Assembly (NCBI GenBank): GCA_017938055.1
Contig: JAGBCG010000141.1
Span: 1 to 7,055 of the forward strand
Length of the DNA stretch: 7,055 nt
Reading direction: 5' to 3'
DNA from: Clostridia bacterium
GTDB lineage: Bacteria > Bacillota > Clostridia > Oscillospirales > CAG-382
Below, one piece after another: positions 1 to 5,761 of this stretch. A program made the position numbers and the translations under genes. The notes under the pieces are model-generated. The model did no database searches, had not been told where the DNA came from, and saw only the letters and a list, made by a program, of their open reading frames with translations. Position 1 is the stretch's first letter. The number at the start of each line of letters is the position of its first letter.

Positions 1-894
1 TACTTCACCCCAACCGCACATTTCAAAATGGTGATGAATTGGTGTCATTTTGAACACCCTTTTTCCTGTAAGCTTATAGCTTATTACCTGAATCATTACC
101 GAAAAAGATTCAATGTAGTATATTATTCCCACAAAAAACAGAATTATGGGTACATCCAGCATGATTGCCGCCGCACACACAACACTTCCCATATAAAGCG
201 AGCCTGTGTCTCCCATGAAAACTTTTGCAGGATGAAAATTATAAACCAAAAAGCCAAGAGCACCGCCAAGCATTGACGCCGTCATAACTCCTGCCTCTAG
301 ATTTCCGCTTTTGAATGACAGCACTCCAAGAAATATCATTGCTACAGCTGTAACTGAAGAACAAAGTCCGTCTATGCCGTCTGTAAGATTTGTGCTGTTT
401 GTCGTAAAAACTATACCAACTGTAAGAATTATATAATAAAATACTCCTAAATCTACTGTTGTATTTACAAAAGGCAAAGCAACACTTGTATTTAGTGCTC
501 CAACAGCTTTCAATACACTTATGTATACTATCGTCACAGCAAACTGAAGCACAAGCTTTTGTTTTGCCGTAAGTCCCGCATTTTGCTTTTTAAAAAACTT
601 TACGTAATCATCAGTAAATCCAATCATCCCGTTAATGAGCACAAACAGATAATGCACAGCAAGTGTTACATTTCTTTGCCATATCGCACAGCCAATCACA
701 GGAAAAAGAGAAGCCGCAATGAAGAACAAGCCTCCCATTGTGGGTGTTCCTTCCTTGCTTTTATGCCATCTTGGACCTATATCAAGAATTTTTTGTCCCA
801 TTTTTATGCTTTTAAGCACGGGAATAAATACTCTTGACAGAACAGTTGTCACTACAAAGCTTATTATCAGAGCTGCAAAAAAGCTTACTTTCAT
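1..894 (-). CDS. mraY: MraY, phospho-N-acetylmuramoyl-pentapeptide transferase (3' end beyond window)
   Basis: MraY is an integral membrane enzyme that transfers phospho-MurNAc-pentapeptide from its UDP carrier to undecaprenyl phosphate, making lipid I, the first membrane-bound step of peptidoglycan synthesis. I translated 298 codons without a stop from an ATG at 894 to the left edge. Family members of this type have about 320-325 residues, so roughly the last 25-30 are missing. Visible family motifs are the Asp pair in GFTDDYVK (Asp95, Asp96), NLTDGIDGL (169-177), FMGDTGSL (226-233) and the triple His in TPIHHHFE (His287-289). Several hydrophobic stretches (for example about 4-20, 53-71, 151-165, 181-193) fit its multi-pass topology. 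AGGAG at 902-906 lies 7 bases before the ATG and supports the start. The gene follows pbp after 29 bases and is probably cotranscribed with it. Identity is certain from the motifs; only the 3' end is unseen. Confidence 0.97.
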   Translation of the reverse strand, partial: MKVSFFAALIISFVVTTVLSRVFIPVLKSIKMGQKILDIGPRWHKSKEGTPTMGGLFFIAASLFPVIGCAIWQRNVTLAVHYLFVLINGMIGFTDDYVKFFKKQNAGLTAKQKLVLQFAVTIVYISVLKAVGALNTSVALPFVNTTVDLGVFYYIILTVGIVFTTNSTNLTDGIDGLCSSVTAVAMIFLGVLSFKSGNLEAGVMTASMLGGALGFLVYNFHPAKVFMGDTGSLYMGSVVCAAAIMLDVPIILFFVGIIYYIESFSVMIQVISYKLTGKRVFKMTPIHHHFEMCGWGEV

Positions 895-923
895 TTTAAT
901 TCTCCTATTTTTGCTTTTTACCT

Positions 924-3176
924 TTAGTCCGAATTATCCATATGATGAAATTCCACACTTACGAGTGTTCCGGGAGCTACTTGTTCCCCTGCCTTCGGCG
1001 ACTGTCCGGTTGCAATAGTACCTGTGGTATCATCACGGTACGCTCCCTCCATTTTTATATTCAAAGAGCTGTTTACAAGAGTTGTATTTGCCGCAGACGG
1101 TGTATATCCCACAACATTTGGTACAGTAACGGTATGTTCCTTAGACGAATCATCGGTATAAAGCACCACAAGTCCGCCCTCACGCAGCTTTGTGCCTGTT
1201 CTTGGGAACTGAGAAACAATAACCTCTCCGTTTCCAAAAACCTTCATGCGAAGTCCTGCGTTTTTTATAGATGTTTCTGCCCCCGCAGTGCCAAGTCCCG
1301 TATAATCGGCAACAGATATGCTTTCACCCGATTCTGCATTCTCATCTGTACTTGTTTCAATATTCAGGTATGGAAGTACCTCCGACAGTACAGATGAAAC
1401 AACAGGTGCTGCGATTGTTCCGCCGTAATAAAGGCCAACAGGCTCGTCGATTGCTATAAGAATTGCTATTTCCGGATCATCCGCAGGAGCAAATGCTACG
1501 CATGAAGCAATATAATAATTACCCTCTTTATCACGCTTTTGTGAAGTACCTGTTTTTGCACCCACACTGTAGCCTTTTACATATGCATTTTTTGTGGAAC
1601 CCATTGTAATACCGTTAGCAAGGTATTGCATTATCGTTTCGCTTGTTTCTTTTGAGTTAACCTGTCTTACAACTTCAGGTTCATACTCCTTGACAGTGTT
1701 TCCGTCATCATCCACAAGTGCTTTAACAATTCTCGGCTGCATAAGATTTCCACCGTTTGCCACAGCAGACACAGCTCTTATAAGAGAAAGTGGAGTAATT
1801 TTGAAGGTCTGGCCAAAGGAATACACTGCAAGCTCTGTTTGATTGAAGTTATCAAAGTTATTATGATAGATACTTTTTGCCTCGCCCGCAATATCAATAC
1901 CCGTCTTTTCCGTAAATCCAAACGCTTCAAAGTATTTATAGAATTTTTCTCTGCCAATAGCGGCAGCAAGCTCCATAAACACAGGGTTACAGGAGTTTTG
2001 GAGTCCTTGTTCAAAGGTTTCATGTCCGTGACCTTTTCTCAAATGGCAGTTAATTATGTAACCACCCACTGCCTTTGATCCTGAGCAGTTAAACTGATAA
2101 CCGCCCTTTGTTTCGGCAAGGTTTTCTTCAAGTGCCATGGCACTTGTTATTATTTTAAAGGTAGAACCAGGCTCATAAAGCTCGGTTACTGCTTTATTCT
2201 TCCACCGACCTTCTATCAGTGCTTTATAGTATACATTTTTTTCTTCCTCTGTGGGAAGTGATTTATTTCCATCATCACGCTGCAGCATTGTTTCACTATA
2301 TTCGTCATACAACAGCTGCATTTCTTCATCCAGATCATACGGATTATTCAAATCGTAATCGGGCTTTGTAGACATAGCAAGAATCTCACCTGTCTTGACA
2401 TCCATGATTATTCCAAGCACTCTGTTTCGTGCCTGAGTATCCTCAAGTGCTGTCTGAAGATGCTTTTCAAGGAAAGATTGCACCTGCCAGTCAATCGTCA
2501 ATACTACATTAAGACCATTCTGAGCTCCAACATAGCTTTCATATTCAAAAGGCATATCTCTGCCCTTTGCATTTTGTGCTGTGATAATCTTACCACTGCT
2601 TCCTTTCAGGTATTGCTCGTAATAAGATTCAACTCCGTATATACCTGTGTTTTCGGAATTTGTAAAGCCTATGACATTACTTGCAAGGTTTCCGTATGGG
2701 TAAAGACGCTTGGTATCCTCCTCAAGATGAATACCCACAATATCGTTCTCCTCAATAAATTTTCTTATTTCATCGGTAATTGTACGGTCAACCTTTTTCT
2801 TGATAATCTGATACTTTGACTGTTTACGTCCCATCCTCTCCACAATCTCACTTCGGTTTACCGAAAGAGTTTGGCTCAGGTAGTCTGCTATAACAGCTTC
2901 TTGCTCATCCTCGATTTCGTACGGGGATATATAAACAGTTTCAACCGTAGCACTAACAGCAAGAGCTGTCATGTTACGGTCATAAATTGTGCCTCGTCTG
3001 GGACTTATATCAATTTCAGTGGTGTATTGGTCGAATGCACCTGTTCTGTATTTTTCACTGTCCGTAAGCTGAATTTTTGAAAGCCGAAAAGTTAGTGCTA
3101 TCAGCAAAGCAGTCATAACTGATAGCACCAAAACGACTCGCTTAAAATATGGTTTTACAGGAGTGTTCTTATTCAT
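924..3176 (-). CDS. Class B penicillin-binding protein with two PASTA domains (SpoVD / PBP2x / FtsI type transpeptidase)
   Basis: This 750-residue D,D-transpeptidase cross-links peptidoglycan outside the membrane. A short basic cytoplasmic start and one membrane anchor (about 13-31) come first. The dimerisation domain follows, beginning with the conserved RRGTIYDRN (60-68). The penicillin-binding domain (about 220-605) has all three active-site motifs: STFK with nucleophile Ser338 and Lys341, SCN (395-397) and KTGT (541-544). Two PASTA repeats close the protein, at about 619-676 and 682-745. The place in the cluster after an FtsL-like gene argues for septal synthesis, as with FtsI/PBP2x. Clostridia also carry the paralogue SpoVD, for spore cortex, at this position with a similar domain layout, and sequence reading alone does not separate the two. 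Only one such gene is present here. The start ATG has a GGAG 12 bases upstream, a longer gap than in the neighbouring genes. It begins 25 bases after the ftsL-like gene. Confidence 0.95.
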   Translation of the reverse strand: MNKNTPVKPYFKRVVLVLSVMTALLIALTFRLSKIQLTDSEKYRTGAFDQYTTEIDISPRRGTIYDRNMTALAVSATVETVYISPYEIEDEQEAVIADYLSQTLSVNRSEIVERMGRKQSKYQIIKKKVDRTITDEIRKFIEENDIVGIHLEEDTKRLYPYGNLASNVIGFTNSENTGIYGVESYYEQYLKGSSGKIITAQNAKGRDMPFEYESYVGAQNGLNVVLTIDWQVQSFLEKHLQTALEDTQARNRVLGIIMDVKTGEILAMSTKPDYDLNNPYDLDEEMQLLYDEYSETMLQRDDGNKSLPTEEEKNVYYKALIEGRWKNKAVTELYEPGSTFKIITSAMALEENLAETKGGYQFNCSGSKAVGGYIINCHLRKGHGHETFEQGLQNSCNPVFMELAAAIGREKFYKYFEAFGFTEKTGIDIAGEAKSIYHNNFDNFNQTELAVYSFGQTFKITPLSLIRAVSAVANGGNLMQPRIVKALVDDDGNTVKEYEPEVVRQVNSKETSETIMQYLANGITMGSTKNAYVKGYSVGAKTGTSQKRDKEGNYYIASCVAFAPADDPEIAILIAIDEPVGLYYGGTIAAPVVSSVLSEVLPYLNIETSTDENAESGESISVADYTGLGTAGAETSIKNAGLRMKVFGNGEVIVSQFPRTGTKLREGGLVVLYTDDSSKEHTVTVPNVVGYTPSAANTTLVNSSLNIKMEGAYRDDTTGTIATGQSPKAGEQVAPGTLVSVEFHHMDNSD

Positions 3177-3201
3177 TGTTTATTCTTTCTCCGAAGATTA
3201 T

Positions 3202-3738
3202 TTATTGATAAATCTTACTTACTGTATTTTTCAAGCCGTCAAGAGTTACTCCAAAGGTAGCAGAATTCTGATTTTCCTTTGTTATAACCACTTTATCTCC
3301 GCCTGATATATTCACGTAGTGCTTTACTACCTGTGTTGATTTTACCATGCCGAGTTTATTTACAGCCATATCTTCTATATATGTAAGGTCATTCTTTTTA
3401 TCAAGCTCAAGGCTAAGTCTCTCGTTTTCCTGTTTATTCACAGCAATGCTTTCTTCAAGCTCTCCTATTTCATAGGATATATTATTTACAACAGAATAGC
3501 TGTACGCTATAAACATAAGCATTACTGTTACAATCTGGCTGTAAAAAATTAATCCCACAGGAAAAGGAGTCTTTTCCTTTACTTTTTTCTTTATAATTAC
3601 GGTGTTGCCTGTTCTTACTTTTTCGACGCTTCTTTTTCTTTCAAGTACAGCAGAGCCTGTGCGTTGTGCTGTTCTATTATACTGTGCGGACACTGAATTT
3701 ATTCCCGAATTTCTTCTTGCTTCACCGTAATATGCCAT
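3202..3738 (-). CDS. ftsL: FtsL/DivIC-like bitopic septum protein
   Basis: This 178-residue protein has the layout of FtsL: a basic cytoplasmic tail of about 58 residues rich in Lys and Arg, one membrane segment (about 61-83), then a charged heptad-like coiled coil (about 88-117). A short segment reading IEDMAVNKLGMVK (121-133) follows; it resembles the conserved tail of FtsL and septum-formation-initiator (DivIC) proteins. FtsL works outside the membrane in complex with FtsB/DivIC and FtsQ/DivIB, and helps activate the septal transpeptidase and its glycosyltransferase partner. FtsL is poorly conserved, so the call rests mainly on topology and on position between rsmH and the class B PBP gene, where ftsL sits in almost all Firmicutes. 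AGGAGAG at 3747-3753, 8 bases before the ATG, supports the start. The protein is longer than Bacillus subtilis FtsL (about 117 residues), through a longer N-terminal tail and about 45 residues after the core. Confidence 0.85.
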   Translation of the reverse strand: MAYYGEARRNSGINSVSAQYNRTAQRTGSAVLERKRSVEKVRTGNTVIIKKKVKEKTPFPVGLIFYSQIVTVMLMFIAYSYSVVNNISYEIGELEESIAVNKQENERLSLELDKKNDLTYIEDMAVNKLGMVKSTQVVKHYVNISGGDKVVITKENQNSATFGVTLDGLKNTVSKIYQ

Positions 3739-3771
3739 TATCAGTTCTCTCCTATATATTTTATTTTTATT

Positions 3772-4716
3772 CTACAGTTTTTCACATATTCTGAGCTTTG
3801 CACTTCTGCTTCTTGGATTTTCCTCAAGTTCTCTTTCTGAGGGAAGTATAGGCTTTTTGGTTACCACCATGCCTGTTGGCTTTTTACCGCACACGCACAC
3901 AGGAAAATCTTTCGGACAACTGCATCCAACTGTTTTTTCAAGGAATGTGTGTTTTACAATTCTGTCCTCTAAAGAATGAAACGTTATAACGCTCATTCTT
4001 CCGCCCTTTTTCAAAAGAGGAAACATTCCATTTATACAATCGGCGATAACATCAAGCTCGCCGTTTACTTCAATTCTTATTGCCTGAAACGTTCTTTTTG
4101 CCGGGTGTGGACCGTCAATTTTGTTTTTTGCAGGTATTCCACTTTTAATTACATCCGAAAGCTCAAAGGTTGTTTCTATTGGTTTATTTTCGCTTCTGTA
4201 CTTTACTATCTTTCGTGCTATGGATGAAGCAAATCTTTCTTCTCCATACATATCAATGATTTTTGCAAGCTCTTTTTCGCTATAGGTGTTTACCACATCA
4301 TATGCTGAGAAGCTTTCCTGTCTGTTCATTCTCATGTCAAGAGGTGCATTTTGCATATAGGAAAAACCTCTGTCTGCATTATCAAGCTGAAACGACGACA
4401 CTCCAAGGTCGGCTATCACTCCATCGACCTGAGTTACGCCAATTTCTTCAAGCATGGATGCTGCATCTACAAAGTTCCCATGAAGAAGTGTGACTATATT
4501 TGCGTACTTTGCAAGTCTTTCTCTTGCCTTTCCTATAGCGTATTCGTCACGGTCTATGCCTATAAGTCTGCCCTTTTCACCCAGCTTACTTGCTATTAAA
4601 TTTGAATGTCCCGCACCGCCGAGAGTACAATCAACATAAATTCCGTCCGGTTTTACCCTCAGGGAATCTACCGTTTCTTCAAGCAGCACCGAATAATGTC
4701 CGAAGTTTTCCTGCAA
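3772..4716 (-). CDS. rsmH: RsmH (MraW), 16S rRNA (cytosine-1402-N4)-methyltransferase, TTG start
   Basis: RsmH uses S-adenosylmethionine to methylate N4 of C1402 in 16S rRNA, in the decoding centre of the small ribosomal subunit. The 314 residues match the usual family length. Hallmarks are HYSVLL (7-12), the SAM-binding glycine loop YVDCTLGGAGHS (27-38), the acidic GIDRD (53-57), DLGVSSFQLD (103-112), GFSYMQNAPLDMRM (117-130), HPAKRTFQAIRIEVN (204-218), FHSLEDRIVK (246-255) and the C-terminal NPRSRSAKLR (300-309). Two CxC pairs (Cys265/267 and Cys274/276) lie in the C-terminal part, a pattern I recall from other clostridial RsmH proteins; metal binding there is a guess. The start codon is TTG: an AAGGAG lies 8 bases upstream, and no in-frame ATG precedes the conserved N-terminal motif. 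The gene begins 21 bases after mraZ and ends 33 bases before the ftsL-like gene. Confidence 0.97.
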   Translation of the reverse strand: MQENFGHYSVLLEETVDSLRVKPDGIYVDCTLGGAGHSNLIASKLGEKGRLIGIDRDEYAIGKARERLAKYANIVTLLHGNFVDAASMLEEIGVTQVDGVIADLGVSSFQLDNADRGFSYMQNAPLDMRMNRQESFSAYDVVNTYSEKELAKIIDMYGEERFASSIARKIVKYRSENKPIETTFELSDVIKSGIPAKNKIDGPHPAKRTFQAIRIEVNGELDVIADCINGMFPLLKKGGRMSVITFHSLEDRIVKHTFLEKTVGCSCPKDFPVCVCGKKPTGMVVTKKPILPSERELEENPRSRSAKLRICEKL

Positions 4717-4724
4717 TGTTATTT

Positions 4725-4730
4725 CTCCTT
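4725..4730 (-). promoter_or_regulatory. Ribosome binding site that fixes the TTG start of rsmH
   Basis: The minus strand reads AAGGAG followed by 8 bases and then TTG at 4716-4714. The core and spacing are near ideal. No ATG lies in frame between this site and the conserved HYSVLL motif of RsmH. The site therefore decides in favour of TTG. Confidence 0.85.
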
Positions 4731-4737
4731 ACAGGTT

Positions 4738-5169
4738 TTAGCAAAGACCAAGGTGTATTTTCTTGCTCTGTGCCTTGAAATTTTCAATATCATATTCAGC
4801 CGTATCATTATCTGCTGTTTCACTACTCCAGATTTCAACGTACTTTCTCATTCCTATAAAGGATATATCCTTCTCAAGACCCGCAAATGCTCTTTGCTCG
4901 TTACTGATGCTTATTCTTCCCTGTGCATCAACATCCGTGGGCATTGCGTTCTTCATTATATAACGCTTCATATCACCGATATCCTCGGTTTGTGCAAGTT
5001 CATCAAGCTTTTCCATAAAGCTTATCCATTCTTGCTCAGAGTACATAACAAGGAATTTTCCAAAGGTTCTGGCAACAACTACGTGTTCTCCAAGATCGGC
5101 ACGGAATTTTGCCGGAACAAACACTCGTCCCTTTGAATCAAGCGTATGTTTAAACTCGCCTGTAAGCAT
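4738..5169 (-). CDS. mraZ: MraZ, dcw-cluster transcriptional regulator
   Basis: MraZ is a ring-forming DNA-binding protein that binds repeats at its own promoter and, in the species tested, controls expression of the dcw operon. The 143 residues match the family length. It has the two tandem SpoVT/AbrB-like halves: the first carries DSKGRVFVPAKFR (11-23) and the second DAQGRISISNEQR (80-92). The start MLTGEFKHTLDSKGR is typical of MraZ, which supports the ATG at 5169. AGGTG at 5178-5182, 8 bases upstream, can serve as ribosome binding site. In the second half the usual IPxxLR-type stretch reads ISISNEQR, a mild departure. The gene is first in the operon, behind a predicted promoter and a TGG repeat cluster that may be its own operator, and rsmH follows after 21 bases. 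Confidence 0.96.
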   Translation of the reverse strand: MLTGEFKHTLDSKGRVFVPAKFRADLGEHVVVARTFGKFLVMYSEQEWISFMEKLDELAQTEDIGDMKRYIMKNAMPTDVDAQGRISISNEQRAFAGLEKDISFIGMRKYVEIWSSETADNDTAEYDIENFKAQSKKIHLGLC

Positions 5170-5231
5170 TTTTCACGCACCTACCTTTCCTGAATTTCTC
5201 TTTTTATACTGTACTTTTACTCTTTTTTAAT

Positions 5232-5254
5232 CCATTTTAACCATTTTCGCCCCA
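5232..5254 (-). promoter_or_regulatory. Candidate MraZ operator (three TGG-type repeats)
   Basis: On the minus strand the motif runs GTGGGG, then AAATGG, then AAATGG. The TGG cores begin at 5254, 5243 and 5234, which is 11 and then 9 bases apart, about one helical turn each. MraZ is known to bind short direct repeats with a period of ten, TGGGN with 5-base spacers in Escherichia coli and AAAGTG(T/G) with 3-base spacers in Mycoplasma. The repeats here are less regular. Their place just after the predicted start site and before mraZ is the expected one for autorepression. Confidence 0.6.
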
Positions 5255-5267
5255 CTTGGTTGACAAT

Positions 5268-5296
5268 ATTATAATATACAAATTAACATTTTGCAA
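5268..5296 (-). promoter_or_regulatory. Predicted sigma-A-type promoter of the mraZ (dcw) operon
   Basis: The minus strand has TTGCAA as -35 element (5296-5291), a 17-base spacer and a perfect TATAAT -10 element (5273-5268). The predicted transcription start is near 5261, giving a leader of about 90 bases before mraZ. The bases upstream of the -35 element are rich in A and T tracts, which may act like an UP element. Confidence 0.75.
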
Positions 5297-5396
5297 TAGT
5301 TTTAGAAAAAAATCATGTGTAATTTTTTACTCCATTTTTTAAACTTTTTGTAAACAAAGAACAGACGTTCTGTGAATTTGTGATAATATACAAATT
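5271..5396. repeat. 14-base direct repeat in the mraZ upstream region
   Basis: The 14-mer ATAATATACAAATT occurs on the plus strand at 5271-5284 and again at 5383-5396, with starts 112 bases apart. One copy overlaps the mraZ -10 element and the spacer; the other lies in the dyad beside the LexA-like site. It may mark a second promoter-like or protein-binding element, or be chance in AT-rich DNA. Confidence 0.4.
5358..5371. promoter_or_regulatory. Candidate LexA (SOS) box
   Basis: The site reads AGAACAGACGTTCT. It fits the core GAAC-RNRY-GTTC of the Gram-positive LexA operator (CGAACRNRYGTTYC in Bacillus subtilis) and differs only at the outermost base on each side. The arms AGAAC and GTTCT are perfectly complementary. 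It is about 62 bases upstream of the mraZ -35 element, too far for simple blockage of that promoter. The palindrome gives no strand. LexA binding is an inference from the motif alone. Confidence 0.45.
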
Positions 5397-5397
5397 C
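5374..5397. repeat. Inverted repeat, 7-base arms with 10-base spacer
   Basis: GAATTTG at 5374-5380 and CAAATTC at 5391-5397 are perfect complements around an AT-rich 10-base spacer. The dyad is separated by two bases from the LexA-like box. It is too weak and has no T tract for a terminator, so an operator-like site for an unknown regulator is the more natural reading, with chance also possible. Confidence 0.4.
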
Positions 5398-5453
5398 TGC
5401 CGTTATATTATGTTATTTTGCACAATAACCAAAAAAGTGACGTTTTCATACAC

Positions 5454-5489
5454 AAAAAAAGTGGCTTATCACCAAAGAAGTGATAAGCC
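5454..5489 (-). terminator. Intrinsic terminator after typA
   Basis: On the minus strand a perfect 10-base stem (GGCTTATCAC pairing with GTGATAAGCC, at 5489-5480 and 5472-5463) encloses a 7-base loop. It is followed by AC and seven T residues (5460-5454). It lies 32 bases after the typA stop codon and separates typA transcription from the dcw operon. Confidence 0.9.
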
Positions 5490-5521
5490 GAAGAAGTCTG
5501 GTATTCAGTTTTGTTTAAGTT

Positions 5522-5761
5522 TTATTTAAGTTTTGCGTAAGCCTTTGCTCTGTTTACATTATTTAGGATTGATTTTCTCAGACGAATAGATTTGGGTGTC
5601 ACTTCTATCAGCTCGTCCTCATTTATAAACTCAATAGCCTCCTCAAGTGAATGAATCTTTGGAGGAACAAGTCTGAGTGCCTCATCTGCACCCGTTGAAC
5701 GAACCGCTGTCATATGTTTTTTCTTACATGGATTTACTACAATATCATCAGTTTTTGCATT
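5522..5761 (-). pseudogene. typA: TypA/BipA C-terminal portion, out of frame with the rest of typA
   Basis: This frame encodes the end of TypA, 80 residues in all. The first 17 read NAKTDDIVVNPCKKKHM, the expected continuation of the VYEGQIVGE that ends the upstream frame. Conserved family stretches then follow: DEALRLVPP, SLEEAIEFINEDELIEVTPKSIRLRK, and a Lys-rich tail before TAA at 5522. In intact TypA this is the final part of the C-terminal domain, which is used in ribosome binding. The frame contains an ATG at 5713, but I see no reason to treat it as a separate gene. The residues look fully conserved, so any mutation must be recent, or the base is missing only from this sequence. Confidence 0.9.

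Larger units (their letters stand above)
5170..5521. other. Intergenic regulatory region between typA and mraZ
   Basis: This is the only gene-free stretch over 300 bases in the window. It is very AT-rich and I see no credible open reading frame in it. From the typA side it holds a terminator (5454-5489), an AT-rich gap, a dyad (5374-5397), a LexA-box-like palindrome (5358-5371), A/T tracts, a promoter (5268-5296), a TGG repeat cluster (5232-5254) and the mraZ leader with its ribosome binding site. The predicted mraZ leader is about 90 bases long. I recognise no riboswitch or small RNA in it. Confidence 0.8.

Noticed and set aside
942..1397. Plus-strand open frame of 151 codons opposite the PASTA region of the PBP gene
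   Set aside because: Its composition is Cys- and Arg-rich and unlike a folded protein, it has no recognisable motif, and the opposite strand is unambiguous coding sequence.
4606..5136. Plus-strand open frame of 176 codons opposite mraZ and the start of rsmH
   Set aside because: It is antisense to two clearly conserved genes, shows no family motif, and lies where the coding constraint of the other strand explains the lack of stops.
5228..5245. Five-codon minus-strand frame (MVKMD) in the mraZ leader, preceded by GGGG
   Set aside because: A tiny upstream frame can be formed, but its ATG codons coincide with the TGG operator-like repeats, which explain the same bases better.
5260..5275. Plus-strand TTGACA closely followed by TATAAT
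   Set aside because: The two hexamers are only four bases apart, so they cannot form one sigma-70 promoter. No plus-strand gene follows, and the same bases are part of the better spaced minus-strand promoter.
5412..5449. Possible 13-codon peptide MKTSLFWLLCKIT on the minus strand after the typA terminator
   Set aside because: There is no ribosome binding site, no promoter close upstream, and nothing connects it to a neighbour; it is consistent with chance.
5522..5713. A separate 63-residue small gene starting at the ATG at 5713
   Set aside because: The residues before this ATG in the same frame are also conserved TypA sequence, so it is the tail of typA and not an independent gene.
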